Shown: positions 10,010-18,853, numbered from the stretch's first letter. The stretch: 64,000 nucleotides of DNA from Martelella sp. NC20 (GCF_013459645.1 NZ_CP054862.1:186001-250000), one strand, 5' to 3'. The notes: a model not told the origin generated them from the sequence alone. A program made the numbers and translations.

Positions 10010-11092
10010 TTACAGACGGTGGCCGGCGTCATCGAAGAGCGACGCTCTGGCGATATCGATCCCGGGCACGATGGCGTCTCCGGGCTGCAGGGCCACCTCG
10101 TCCATGGTTCTGAGCGAAAGGCTGCTCCCGCCCCGGTCGAACCACACGATCGCGTCAGAGCCCATCGGTTCAACGACAGCGACACGGCCGGCAATGACAG
10201 GAAGCCCCGCTGCCGCGCCGTCGATCGCAAGATGCTCGGGACGGAAGCCGAGCGTCGCCTGGCCGGGTCTCGCGCCCTCCCGGAAAGCATAGCCCGAAAG
10301 GTCGAGCGAAAGATCCGGGCTGACAAAAACCGGTCCGCCATCCGCAAGATCGATGCTGCCGGATATGAAATTCATCCCGGGAGCGCCGATGAAGCCCGCG
10401 ACGAACAGGTTGACGGGACGATGATAGATTTCCGATGGCGCGGCTATCTGCTGGATGACGCCGTCACGCATGATCGCAATGCGGTCCGCCAATGTCAGCG
10501 CCTCAACCTGGTCGTGGGTAACGTAGATCATCGTGTTGCCGAGTTGCTGATGCAGCTTCTTGATCTCTACGCGCAGCTCATTGCGCAGCTTGGCGTCGAG
10601 GTTCGACAGCGGCTCGTCGAACAGAAAGACGTCGACTTCGCGCACAAGCGCCCGGCCGATGGCAACACGCTGGCGTTGTCCGCCGGAAAGTTCCGATGGC
10701 TTGCGGTCCAGCAGTTTTTCAAGGTGGAGCAATCGCGCGGCGCGGTCCACGCGGGCCTCGATTTCCGCCTTCGGCAGACCGGCGACGCGCAAGCCGAAGG
10801 AGAGGTTTTTCCGAACCGACATCCGCGGATAAAGCGCATAGGATTGGAAAACCATCCCTATGCCGCGATCCTTCGGTTCCTCCCAGGTGACATTTTTGCC
10901 ATGGATCCAGATTTCACCGTCGGTGATATCCTGCAACCCGGCGATGGAGTTCAGCAGTGTTGACTTGCCGCAACCGGAAGGGCCGAGCAGAACGAGAAAT
11001 TCGCGGTGGGAGATATCGATCGACAATTCCTCGATGACCGTGTGGTCGCCATAGGCGATCTTCAGATCCCTGACTGAAACGGCGGTTTCCAT
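10010..11092 (-). CDS. Carbohydrate ABC transporter ATPase (MsmK/UgpC-like)
   Basis: ATPase of a CUT1 sugar importer, 360 residues. Walker A is GPSGCGKST at 37-45, followed by a Q-loop (GMVFQSYALYP), the signature LSGGQRQRVAIGRAL, Walker B (VFLFDEPLSNLD) and the H-loop (VTHDQ). A C-terminal regulatory OB-type domain follows, which is normal for MsmK/UgpC/MalK. It lies nine bases after the MalG-like permease gene in the same leftward operon. The single ATPase would act as a homodimer under the two permeases. Confidence 0.95.
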   Translation of the reverse strand: METAVSVRDLKIAYGDHTVIEELSIDISHREFLVLLGPSGCGKSTLLNSIAGLQDITDGEIWIHGKNVTWEEPKDRGIGMVFQSYALYPRMSVRKNLSFGLRVAGLPKAEIEARVDRAARLLHLEKLLDRKPSELSGGQRQRVAIGRALVREVDVFLFDEPLSNLDAKLRNELRVEIKKLHQQLGNTMIYVTHDQVEALTLADRIAIMRDGVIQQIAAPSEIYHRPVNLFVAGFIGAPGMNFISGSIDLADGGPVFVSPDLSLDLSGYAFREGARPGQATLGFRPEHLAIDGAAAGLPVIAGRVAVVEPMGSDAIVWFDRGGSSLSLRTMDEVALQPGDAIVPGIDIARASLFDDAGHRL

Positions 11093-11101
11093 GATTGAGC
11101 C

Positions 11102-11980
11102 TTATCCTTTGACGGCGCCGGCGGCGATACCGCGCACGAACCAGCGGCCGGAGAGGAAATAGATGGAAAGCGGCACGAGCGCGGTGAGCATGGTGGCCGC
11201 CATGTTGACGTTGTAGAGGCGTTCGCCGGTCGTGGTGTTGACGACATTGTTGAGCTGTATCGTCATCGGAAGATTGTCCCGGCCGGCAAAGACGAGGCCG
11301 AGCAGAAAATCGTTCCAGATGCCGGTGAACTGAAACATCGAAGCGACCACGATCATCGGAGCGGCCATCGGCAGCATGATCTCCAGAAGGATGCGCCAGA
11401 AGCCGGCGCCATCAACGCGCGCGGCCTTGAACAGCTCTTCGGGGATCGTCACGAAATAGTTGCGGAACAGAAGCGTGACCAGCGGCAGGCCGAAAAGCAC
11501 ATGCACCAGGATGATGCCGCCGAGGGAATTGTAGAGCCCGAGCGTGGCCATTGCGCGGACCAGCGGATAGAGAAACACCTGATAGGGTATCAGGGCGCCG
11601 GTCATCAGCAGCGCAAACAGAAGCTTCGATCCCTTCACCCGCCAGAACGACAGGGCGTAGCCGTTGACGGCGCCGACGAAAACCGAAATGGCAACCGCGG
11701 GAATGGTGATCCTGACGGAGTTCCAGAAACCGACGCGGATGCCTCCACATTCTGTTCCGGTGCAGGCCGCCGTCCAGGCCGTGATCCAGGCCGACAAATC
11801 GAAATGACGCGGCAGGGCGAAGATCTGGCCGAGACGTATCTCCTCCATGGTTTTCAGCGACGTGACGATCATGACGTAAAGCGGCACGGCGAAGAACAGG
11901 ACGGCGCTCAGCAGGAACAGATAGAGGCCGACGCGGCCCGCCGTCATGCGTCCGGGCTTTGGTCCGCGGGGTTGGGTCAT
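11102..11980 (-). CDS. Carbohydrate ABC transporter permease (MalG-like)
   Basis: Inner-membrane subunit of 292 residues with a predicted six hydrophobic segments. The EAA loop that contacts the ATPase is visible as PEELFKAARVDGAGFWRILLEIMLP. An N-terminal cytoplasmic tail precedes the first membrane segment (LYLFLLSAVLFFAVPLYVMI). It ends in the VKG tail common in MalG-type subunits. The ATG overlaps the stop of the MalF-like gene by four bases, which couples synthesis of the two permeases. Confidence 0.94.
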   Translation of the reverse strand: MTQPRGPKPGRMTAGRVGLYLFLLSAVLFFAVPLYVMIVTSLKTMEEIRLGQIFALPRHFDLSAWITAWTAACTGTECGGIRVGFWNSVRITIPAVAISVFVGAVNGYALSFWRVKGSKLLFALLMTGALIPYQVFLYPLVRAMATLGLYNSLGGIILVHVLFGLPLVTLLFRNYFVTIPEELFKAARVDGAGFWRILLEIMLPMAAPMIVVASMFQFTGIWNDFLLGLVFAGRDNLPMTIQLNNVVNTTTGERLYNVNMAATMLTALVPLSIYFLSGRWFVRGIAAGAVKG

Positions 11981-12861
11981 AAGGTACCTGCCTTGCGCCG
12001 GGCGCTGATTGTCTGGGCATAGCGAAAGGGTGCGACGATGATGACAACCATCAGAAGAAGCGAGGTGGCGGCGGCCATGGCGAGGCCCAGATTCTGCCGC
12101 TGAAACAGATTGTCCATGATGAATTTGGCCGGCACTTCGGTGGCCGATCCCGGCCCGCCATTGGTGAGCGCGACCACGAGGTCATAGGTCTTGATCACCC
12201 CCATCGTCAGCAGCGTTCCGGCGGCCGCAAGCACCGGGCCGAGTTGCGGCAGAACGATCGACACATAAACGCGCCAGACGGGGATGCCGTCAATCCTCGC
12301 CGCCCGCCACTGCTCCCCGTCCACACCGCGCATGCCGGCCAGCGCCAGCACCATGACCAGACCCGCCCCCTGCCAGATGCCGGCGACGACAACCGCGTAG
12401 ATCGCCATTTCCCGCGAGGTCAGCCAGTCGAACCGGAAACTGGTCCAGCCAAGCATGTTGACGCTGGCCTGCAAGCCGAATGTCGGGTTTGCCAGCCATT
12501 GCCAGACAAGGCCGGTCACGATGAAGGACATGGCATAGGGGTAAAGAAAAATGGTCCGGAAGGCACTTTCGAAACGGACCTTGCGGTCGAGCGCTGCGGC
12601 CAGCACAAACCCCAGGACCAGGCAGCCAACGACGTAGAGCACGCCGAAGATCACCAGATTCTGCAGCGCCGTCAGCCATTTGCTGGACGAAAAGAGCTTT
12701 TCGTATTGCGCGAAGCCGACATAGTTCGACGACGGGAAAAGCCGGGAATCCGTAAACGAAAGACGCACGGACCAGACCATTGTACCGATATAGACAAGGA
12801 TCACCGCCAGCCATGTGGGCGACAGCGCGACGATAGCGGCGATGGGGTGTTTGCGTTTCAT
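11977..12861 (-). CDS. Carbohydrate ABC transporter permease (MalF-like)
   Basis: Inner-membrane subunit of 294 residues counted from the ATG at 12861, which puts the charged KRKH tail directly before the first hydrophobic segment. An in-frame start at 12933 would add an unlikely 24-residue proline-rich extension. The EAA-type loop is QWRAARIDGIPVWRVYVSIVLPQL. Six membrane segments are predicted. It lies 145 bases downstream of the binding-protein gene, with a stem-loop between, and overlaps the MalG-like gene. Confidence 0.92.
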   Translation of the reverse strand: MKRKHPIAAIVALSPTWLAVILVYIGTMVWSVRLSFTDSRLFPSSNYVGFAQYEKLFSSSKWLTALQNLVIFGVLYVVGCLVLGFVLAAALDRKVRFESAFRTIFLYPYAMSFIVTGLVWQWLANPTFGLQASVNMLGWTSFRFDWLTSREMAIYAVVVAGIWQGAGLVMVLALAGMRGVDGEQWRAARIDGIPVWRVYVSIVLPQLGPVLAAAGTLLTMGVIKTYDLVVALTNGGPGSATEVPAKFIMDNLFQRQNLGLAMAAATSLLLMVVIIVAPFRYAQTISARRKAGTL

Positions 12862-12934
12862 CGGTTGTTCTCTGTCGATGCGATTGACGCACGCCCTGGC
12901 GAAGACGAGGGCGGCAGGCGGCGGATCGGGCACG

Positions 12935-12964
12935 CGCTCCCGGTCGATCGACCGTCCGGGAGCG
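12935..12964 (-). terminator. Stem-loop between binding protein and permease genes
   Basis: CGCTCCCGG (12935-12943) and CCGGGAGCG (12956-12964) form a nine-base perfect GC-rich stem with a 12-base loop, 42 bases beyond the binding-protein stop. There is no T-run. Such stems commonly protect or attenuate the transcript so that the binding protein is made in excess over the membrane subunits. Confidence 0.5.
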
Positions 12965-13005
12965 TCAGGGCCTTTGGTGCAAGGTCAACCGTTCATGTCT
13001 GGGCG

Positions 13006-14238
13006 CTACTCGAAAATTGCCGAGAACTGCGCGACCGCATCATCAATGTCGGGAGACGGTTCGCTCCAGAACTCGCCGACGAAATCAGTCAGCATACCGA
13101 CTGCTTCCGGCGTCAGCGTAATCGCATGCTCGGGCACGATCTTGCCCTCGGCCATCATCGCCATGCCCTTTTGGGTGCACATGTCGAACTGCGATTTGTC
13201 GACATCGGTCCGCGCCGGAATCGAGCCCTTGCTGAGGCTGAACGCCACCTGTACCGACGGGTCCATCACCACGTCCGCTATCAGTTTCTGGGCCGCCGCG
13301 CCGTTCGGGTCGGAAACCGTGGGGAAGCCGAAGGCGTCACCGATGTAGATCATGCCCGGCGTGGCCGGCGAAAACGCGCAGCCGAAATCCTCGCCGGGCG
13401 CCTGTCCGGCCGCCGTGAACTCGCCCTTGGCCCAATCGCCCATGAACTGGACGCCGGCCTTGCCGGTAATCACCATGGCAGTGGCATCGTTCCAGTTCCG
13501 CCCCGGTGAACCCTCATCGACATAGTCACGCATTTTGCCGAAGATCTCGAGCGTGTTTCGAACACCATCCGAAGCCAGCACCTCCTGATCGCCATCAACG
13601 TAAATCCTGAGGAAGCCGTCAAGGCCAACCTGAGACAGCAGAACCATGTTGAAAACCTTGGTTTCCTGCCAGGCCTGACCGCCCCACGCGATCGGCACGA
13701 GGCCGGCCGCCTTGAGCTTGTCCATATCGGCGAAGAACGCATCCCAGGTCGCCGGCTCTTCGGTGATGCCGGCCGCGTCAAAGGCGGCCTTGGAGTAGAA
13801 CATCCAGCTTTCGCCGTGGATGCCCGTCGGCACAAGATAGACCTTGCCATCATAGGTGATGTAGTCCGACAGCGCCTTCGGCAGCACCGCGTCCCAGTTT
13901 CCGGCTGTCGCGACGTCGTCGATCGGGGTCATCAGGCCAAGCGCGATGAACTCCGCGGGATCCTTCCCGACGATAAGCTGCTTGACAGTCGGCGGGTCGC
14001 CGGCCACCAGGCGGTTCTGGAACGCGGCATTGGCATTTTCAAAACCGGCGATCGAGGAATTTTCCCACGTGCCGCCGCGCTTTTCGAATTCGCTCTTGAT
14101 CGCCTGCAGCGCGCGGCCCTCGCCGCCCGAAGTCCACGAGCTGAAGACCTCCGCCTTTGGCGCTTCCTGTGCCTGGGCGGCGGCGAATGTTATGCCTAGC
14201 GCCGCGCTTGCGAGTAACAGTCTGGTTTTATTGATCAT
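13006..14238 (-). CDS. Carbohydrate ABC transporter substrate-binding protein (family 1)
   Basis: Periplasmic sugar-binding protein of 410 residues. A Sec signal peptide with a short basic N-terminus and a hydrophobic core ends at AAAQAQ-E (cleavage near residue 23). The mature protein resembles glucose/mannose-type binding proteins of CUT1 systems (EVFSSWTSGGEGRALQAI, QLIVGKDPAEF, MGDWAKGEF). It is the second gene of the leftward operon, 63 bases after the epimerase gene, and supplies ligand to the two permeases downstream. The ligand is a mono- or oligosaccharide at family level only. Confidence 0.93.
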   Translation of the reverse strand: MINKTRLLLASAALGITFAAAQAQEAPKAEVFSSWTSGGEGRALQAIKSEFEKRGGTWENSSIAGFENANAAFQNRLVAGDPPTVKQLIVGKDPAEFIALGLMTPIDDVATAGNWDAVLPKALSDYITYDGKVYLVPTGIHGESWMFYSKAAFDAAGITEEPATWDAFFADMDKLKAAGLVPIAWGGQAWQETKVFNMVLLSQVGLDGFLRIYVDGDQEVLASDGVRNTLEIFGKMRDYVDEGSPGRNWNDATAMVITGKAGVQFMGDWAKGEFTAAGQAPGEDFGCAFSPATPGMIYIGDAFGFPTVSDPNGAAAQKLIADVVMDPSVQVAFSLSKGSIPARTDVDKSQFDMCTQKGMAMMAEGKIVPEHAITLTPEAVGMLTDFVGEFWSEPSPDIDDAVAQFSAIFE

Positions 14239-14301
14239 TGTTCCACCTCTTCTGTTTTTGGTTCAGGGCCGTTTGTTGCAGCTTCTCTGGTCGTTCTGAC
14301 G

Positions 14302-15255
14302 TCAGCGATAGATCGGCAGGAGCGCCTGCCTGACGAGCGTCAACCCGCCGGCAATGTCGCGCACGGGATCCGGCGCGGCATCGAGTTCGAGGATTGCCCA
14401 CCCTTCGAAATTGCGATCGCGGAGAAGACGGATCCAGGCGGGCCAGTCGACCCGGCCCAGGCCGAAACCGCAGAAATAGGGACGATGGCGATCATGAATA
14501 TGCTCATCGATCGGGGTGTCGGCGGGCATCGGCCCGATCGCATCCTTCCAGTGAGCGATGATCATGCGCTCATGATGACGATCGACGAGCTGGATCGGGT
14601 CGGAACCGGACAGGATGATGTGGGCGGTGTCCGGGCACATATGCACATAGGTCGGATCGGTCAGCAGCATCATCAGGTCCACGTCGCGCGCGGCGGCGAA
14701 AACGGAATGCGCCTCGGTGTGAAGCGCAAGACGCACGCCGCGGGCAAGAAGGATCGCGCCAAGGCGGTTCAGGAAATCAGCGATCGCCTTCACGCGATCA
14801 AAGTCGTGAAACACGACCGGCTGTTCGCCCGGCGTTTGCCGCAAGGGCGCGCCGATGACCATGATGTCGCTGCCGCACGCCTTCAGAAAATCGGCATAGC
14901 GTTCGGCCTTGTCGATGATCGCCTGCTGCGCCTCCGGCGCCGCAAAATCCCCGGCCGCTTCGAGTTCGGCGAAAAAACCGCTGCAAAGCGTAAGCCCGCG
15001 CCCGGAAAGTGCGTCCGCGACCCCCTCGACCGAGCCGTATGTCTCGATCGCATCCTGCCAGTTGAAAGGCGAGAAGGTCAGCTCGACGCCCGTGACGCCG
15101 GAAGACTGCACGCTGTCGAGTATCCGATCCCAGAAGGCGCGCGGCGCCTCGTGGGCATACGCGATGACAGCGTCCTGATCGGGCACATTCCAAAAGCCCG
15201 GATGGAAGAAGGTTACCAGGTCGACGCCAAAGCGGAGTCCGTTGCGGGAAGTCAT
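14302..15255 (-). CDS. Sugar phosphate isomerase/epimerase family TIM-barrel protein
   Basis: Xylose-isomerase-like barrel of 317 residues, a family of divalent-metal isomerases, epimerases and dehydratases acting on sugars and inositols. The ATG at 15255 has GGAG nine bases upstream; an earlier in-frame start at 15348 would read through the promoter and operator region. Candidate metal ligands are the glutamate in ALHTEAHSVF, the aspartate and histidine in CPDTAHIILSGSDP, the histidine in IAHWKDA and the glutamate in WAILELDAAPDP. It is the first gene of the leftward transporter operon and starts about 95 bases from the nearer LacI-type operator. Its exact reaction is not known. Confidence 0.88.
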   Translation of the reverse strand: MTSRNGLRFGVDLVTFFHPGFWNVPDQDAVIAYAHEAPRAFWDRILDSVQSSGVTGVELTFSPFNWQDAIETYGSVEGVADALSGRGLTLCSGFFAELEAAGDFAAPEAQQAIIDKAERYADFLKACGSDIMVIGAPLRQTPGEQPVVFHDFDRVKAIADFLNRLGAILLARGVRLALHTEAHSVFAAARDVDLMMLLTDPTYVHMCPDTAHIILSGSDPIQLVDRHHERMIIAHWKDAIGPMPADTPIDEHIHDRHRPYFCGFGLGRVDWPAWIRLLRDRNFEGWAILELDAAPDPVRDIAGGLTLVRQALLPIYR

Positions 15256-15342
15256 GACTGCTCCATTTTCCAGGCACGCTGCAGGTTTGCGGAAAACGCG
15301 TCCCCACAAAAGAAAATCTATATTTCTCAGTATGTTGCAAAG

Positions 15343-15358
15343 TGGCAAACGATTGCCA
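15343..15358. promoter_or_regulatory. LacI-type operator, proximal to the epimerase gene
   Basis: TGGCAAACGATTGCCA is a 16-base imperfect palindrome with perfect TGGCAA/TTGCCA arms. It shares the GCAAACG half-site with the site at 15404-15415 and lies in the divergent promoter region, so the LacI protein encoded next door probably binds it to repress the leftward sugar operon. Confidence 0.7.
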
Positions 15359-15403
15359 TGACCAGATAATAATCAGGCCTATATTTTTTGCAAGAGCTTT
15401 TTG

Positions 15404-15415
15404 GCAAACGTTTGC
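15404..15415. promoter_or_regulatory. LacI-type operator, proximal to the lacI gene
   Basis: GCAAACGTTTGC is a perfect 12-base palindrome with the central CG typical of LacI-family operators. Its centre is about 59 bases from the centre of the first operator, and it lies just upstream of the regulator gene. This suggests autoregulation, and looping or cooperative binding across the divergent promoters. Confidence 0.75.
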
Positions 15416-15472
15416 TATAGACTGACCGGAGGGATCGTGCACCGCGACGCAAGTGTCCACGAGGAGACAAAA

Positions 15473-16555
15473 TTGAGCAAAAGCAATGGCGTGACTCCGG
15501 ACGAGCAATCAGGCCCGCTGATGGCGGATGTCGCCCGGCTTGCGGGCGTTGCAATTTCGACGGTCAGCCGCGCGCTTGCCAATCCCGGTCGCGTCAACGA
15601 AAAGACGCGCGCCAAGATCGATGCGGCGGCCAAGCAACTGGGTTATACGCCGAACGCCATGGCGCGGTCTCTCAGGGTCGGCAAACCCAACACCATCATG
15701 ATTATCCTTCCGGGATCGCTCTATTATGGCGCGTCCCAGATTATCCCGCAGGTCCTGCAAAGCATCAACAAATCGCTGATCAAGGCCGGCTACACTCTGA
15801 TGATCGCCAACCTCGATCGCGACGAGGCCTCGGAACGCCACATTCTCGATCTCGCCTTCGGCGGCACGGCGCGGGGCGTCATCATCCTGTCCTCGAAATT
15901 GCCGGAAGTCGACGGCCGCTCGCTTGCCCAGGCGGGCCTTCCGGTCGTCTCGATGCTTCTGGACATAAGCGACGCCGGCACGCCGAGCGTCGTGACCAAC
16001 GATCGCGCGGCCGTGCGCGCCGTGACCCGCGATCTGATCGGACTGGGTCACAGGCGGTTCTTCTATATTGCCGGGCCGAAGGGCAGTTATCACGACATTG
16101 AGCGCTATGCCGGCGTTATCGAGGCATTGTCCGAGGCGGGTCTTGGAGATGATGCCGTGGTGCGCTCGGGCGGCAGCCGCGACTACCAGCAAGGCTTCAG
16201 AATCGGTCTTGAGGGCGTCGCCGATTTCGAGGCGCTCGAAAACAGGCCGACGGCGGTGATCGCCACCAGCGACGACATGGCAATTTCCTTCATGAGCGGG
16301 ATCCGCAAGCTTGGCTTGCGCATTCCAGAGGACGTTTCGATCGTTTCCTTCGACGGTTCCCCTGTTTGCGCATTCTGCACGCCGCCGCTTTCGACGATCG
16401 AGCAGCCAGTGGAAGAGATGGGGCATACGGCCGCCACCTTGCTTCTCGAGGCGATCGAAAACGGCGGAGCGGCGCCGGCGCGCCGCATCGTGGTACCGAG
16501 CCGGCTGATCACACGCGAGAGCGTGGCGCCGCTTGTCAGACTATCCGGCGGATAG
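15473..16555 (+). CDS. LacI-family transcriptional regulator of the sugar operon
   Basis: Repressor of 360 residues from a TTG start that has GAGGAG six bases upstream; a GTG at 15437 with a closer GGAGG is the alternative, and the frame is open to 15401. The N-terminal helix-turn-helix and hinge read MADVARLAGVAISTVSRALA and KQLGYTPNAMARSLR. A periplasmic-binding-protein-like effector domain follows. The gene diverges from the epimerase/transporter operon and two palindromes lie between them, so its inducer is probably the imported sugar or an early product. Confidence 0.93.
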   Translation: MSKSNGVTPDEQSGPLMADVARLAGVAISTVSRALANPGRVNEKTRAKIDAAAKQLGYTPNAMARSLRVGKPNTIMIILPGSLYYGASQIIPQVLQSINKSLIKAGYTLMIANLDRDEASERHILDLAFGGTARGVIILSSKLPEVDGRSLAQAGLPVVSMLLDISDAGTPSVVTNDRAAVRAVTRDLIGLGHRRFFYIAGPKGSYHDIERYAGVIEALSEAGLGDDAVVRSGGSRDYQQGFRIGLEGVADFEALENRPTAVIATSDDMAISFMSGIRKLGLRIPEDVSIVSFDGSPVCAFCTPPLSTIEQPVEEMGHTAATLLLEAIENGGAAPARRIVVPSRLITRESVAPLVRLSGG

Positions 16556-16564
16556 TCCGAACCG

Positions 16565-16793
16565 TTAATCTGCGATCATCGCAATCCGGTCCACGGCCCG
16601 TCGCGCGACCTCAGCAAGCACCGGTTTCTGCGCCTGATGAGCGGGGTTGCTGTCATCATCGTTCAGGAAACTCTCGAGCCCGGGATGCCGCCGGAAGGCG
16701 GGCACGCTCCCTCCAACAATGTGCACGAATAACGATTTACACAACATACAAAACATCTTTAGCCGGATAGTAGGCAAACAAATGGAGGGCTAT
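16565..16793. other. Short region with a possible C-terminal gene remnant (minus)
   Basis: A minus-strand frame (16565-16777) ends with a plausible protein C-terminus (PVLAEVARRAVDRIAMIAD) preceded by RRHPGLESFLNDDDSNPA, but has no start-proximal features. It may be the tail of a lost gene at the edge of the decayed zone. I could not assign a family. Confidence 0.25.
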
Positions 16794-16985
16794 ATGCGCA
16801 TTGGGTTCGTTGGGCTGGGCGTCATGGGGCGGCCGATGGCGGCCCATCTGATCGCTGCAGGTCATCAGGCTCACCTCAATCGGGTGAAGGAGGAAAGTTC
16901 GTACCTTGTGCAACGAGGGGGCACGCGGCTCAGACGCCGATGTCCGCCGCCAAAGATGCCGATGCAGCGATCAGGCCGCCGCACC
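16794..16985 (+). pseudogene. Truncated 3-hydroxyisobutyrate dehydrogenase-type gene
   Basis: The N-terminus of a beta-hydroxyacid dehydrogenase is clear: MRIGFVGLGVMGRPMAAHLI with the GLGVMG dinucleotide-binding motif, then HLNRVKEESSYLV. After about residue 43 the family resemblance moves to another frame (AAQTPMSAAKDADAAI), which indicates an indel near 16905-16925. The gene then stops matching where the convergent LacI gene ends. Only about 60 of roughly 290 residues remain, so it cannot be functional. A ribosome site GGAGGG sits just before the ATG, so the 5' end is original. Confidence 0.75.
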
Positions 16986-18011
16986 TCCGGCCCGGCTCAA
17001 GGAGCACTCCCAGTCAGGCTGGCCAGGCCGGCCGCTTGACTCCCGCTCAACCAGCTCTGCCACGAGATGGACGCGCATACTGAGATGTTGCGCCGGACCG
17101 AGTGACTGGGAGATTCTGTTGCGGATCATGTGCACCGCCTGCAATCCAATCTCCCGGTGCGGCATATCAATTGTCGTCAGCATGGGCGAGACCTGGGTCG
17201 CCAGCGGATAATCCGCATGACCAATGACCGTCACATCGTCGGGAACACGCAAGCCGAGCCGCAGGATCTCTGACTGGCAGGTTATGGCGACGCCGTCCGA
17301 GCCGCAGAAAAACGCGGTTGGCGACGCGCCATTATCGAGAATGCGCCGCATGGCCGGCGCAAACTCGCTTGACGCATAATCCTTGCTGAGGGCAAGTTCG
17401 CTGATCCGCGCCGAGTCGCCGACGGCCGACAACAAGCCACGCAAGCGCGCTTCACGACCGGGAAAGCCCGTCTGGCCGTGAACGTAAACGATATCGCGAT
17501 GCCCGAGCGAAACCAGAAACTCTCCGACCACGGCCCCTGACTCCTCGTCCGAACCGGTGACCTGATCGATTTCCAGCAATGGCGGAATATTGTGACAACA
17601 GGCGACGACAGGTCGCCCTGACGCATGAGCCGCCTCCATCACGGACCGCCGGTTGGGACCGAGAATGATGACACCGAGGTTGGTTTCGGCCAGTTCCCCA
17701 ACCTCGTCGGCATCCTCGCTCTCGGCCATGCGGACGTTGAACCCTTCACGCATCGCCTGCATCTCTATGCCGTTGCGCACGTCAATCCACAATTCTCTGT
17801 TTGCAGTCGGCGCATCCCGCACGATCACGACGAGCTGATCGGTGGTCACCCGACGAAAGTCCCGCGGCTGATACCCCTGCCGCTTCGCAGCCTCCTCAAC
17901 CAGCTTCCGGGTCCCCTCGCTGACCCCCGATTTGCCGCTCAATGCACGGGAAACGGCGAATTTGGAGAGGCCGAGTTCGTTGGCTATCGATTGTAATGTC
18001 GGCCGTGCCAT
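16971..18011 (-). CDS. LacI-family transcriptional regulator (second)
   Basis: DNA-binding regulator of 346 residues. The N-terminal helix-turn-helix reads LQSIANELGLSKFAVSRALS and the hinge region AKRQGYQPRDFR. The effector-binding domain is complete (GVIILGPNRRS, DDVTVIGHADYP, LTTIDMPHREIG). The ATG at 18011 is preferred over a TTG three bases upstream. Its 3' end overlaps the dehydrogenase remnant. The genes it once controlled, probably the stump of a peptide-type transporter to the right, appear largely deleted, so it may be an orphan. A weak palindrome (ATTACGCCTGTAAT, 18031-18044) upstream could be its operator. Confidence 0.9.
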   Translation of the reverse strand: MARPTLQSIANELGLSKFAVSRALSGKSGVSEGTRKLVEEAAKRQGYQPRDFRRVTTDQLVVIVRDAPTANRELWIDVRNGIEMQAMREGFNVRMAESEDADEVGELAETNLGVIILGPNRRSVMEAAHASGRPVVACCHNIPPLLEIDQVTGSDEESGAVVGEFLVSLGHRDIVYVHGQTGFPGREARLRGLLSAVGDSARISELALSKDYASSEFAPAMRRILDNGASPTAFFCGSDGVAITCQSEILRLGLRVPDDVTVIGHADYPLATQVSPMLTTIDMPHREIGLQAVHMIRNRISQSLGPAQHLSMRVHLVAELVERESSGRPGQPDWECSLSRAGGAAA

Positions 18012-18187
18012 CAATCATCAGATCTCCGTTATTACGCCTGTAATCCTGACCCCGCCAAAGATTGTCAATGACCGGACGACCACAAAAATAACAAAACTAC
18101 AAAAACGACAAACATAAATTAAAAACATCGACAGCTAACGAAATGTGCGGGGTATTTAATAACAAAATTCATGCCTGGGAGGAGCAT

Positions 18188-18223
18188 ATGAACCTGTTTT
18201 CAGACCGCAGGGACGCGCTATGA
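18188..18223 (+). other. 11-codon ORF coupled to a truncated permease gene
   Basis: ATG at 18188 follows a strong GGGAGGAG site and gives an 11-residue peptide (MNLFSDRRDAL). Its stop overlaps the next ATG by four bases (ATGA). In peptide-transporter operons the first permease gene is normally coupled in this way to the second, so this may be what is left after deletion of most of a first permease gene. It could also be a leader peptide. Confidence 0.35.
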
Positions 18224-18381
18224 GCAGCGTGGATATGAAGTTTGATGCCTCCAAGGCCGCGATGGCCGATGAGGACAGCCACGCCATCGGAAACGCCAGC
18301 CAGTGGCGCCTGACATGGGAAAAGTTCCGCGACCACAGGCTTGCGTTCTGGAGTGGCGTCGTCATCATACTGATCTACCTC
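18220..18381 (+). pseudogene. N-terminal stump of a peptide-type ABC permease (DppC-like)
   Basis: About 54 residues of a DppC/OppC-type permease N-terminus are recognisable: a cytoplasmic lead, the usual WRLTWEKFRDHRLAFWSG segment and the beginning of the first membrane helix (VVIILIYL). The frame then runs into unrelated sequence (TESCVSEV...) and stops at 18447. The fusion point abuts the 3' end of the broken taurine-type permease on the other strand, so this is a deletion junction. Confidence 0.7.
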
Positions 18382-18419
18382 ACCGAAAGTTGTGTCAGCG
18401 AGGTGCGCAGCAGCACGGC

Positions 18420-18853
18420 ATCGAGCCGACGCCGCTTGCCGTGTTGACCATGACGATAAAGGCCGTGGCATAGGCGATCAGCAGGATCTTCGACATTTCA
18501 CCGACGCCGAACCAGACGATGAACAGCGTGACAAGCGCGATCGCCGGCACGAAGCGGAAGAAATGGATGAACGGATCGACGATCGCCCGTCCGCGCGCCG
18601 AAATGCCGACCATCAGGCCGAGCGGAATGGCAACGGCGCTGCCGATCAGCCAGCCGACGAGTATCCGCATGATGCTGATCAGAACGGATTGCACCATCGT
18701 GCCGTTGCCGAGAAACTCGATGAAACCTGACAAAACGACCGTCGGCTGCGGCAGGAAGAATGGATCGATGATCGTCATCGATGCCACTTGCCAGATCAGC
18801 ACGAAACAGACCACCCTTGCGATCGAAAGGTAGACACACAGATGCTTGCCCAT
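18420..18853 (-). pseudogene. Truncated taurine/nitrate/sulfonate-type ABC permease (SsuC/TauC-like)
   Basis: Roughly the first 140 residues of a permease normally about 250-270 long: PFFLPQPTVVLSGFIEFL, SIMRILVGWLIGSAVAIPLG and IHFFRFVPAIALVTLFIVWFG. The family match ends at YATAFIVMVNTASGV; the last dozen residues before the stop at 18395 are unrelated (SMPCCCAPR). The EAA-loop region and the last membrane helices are missing. It lies downstream of the broken ATPase gene in the usual order. Confidence 0.75.
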
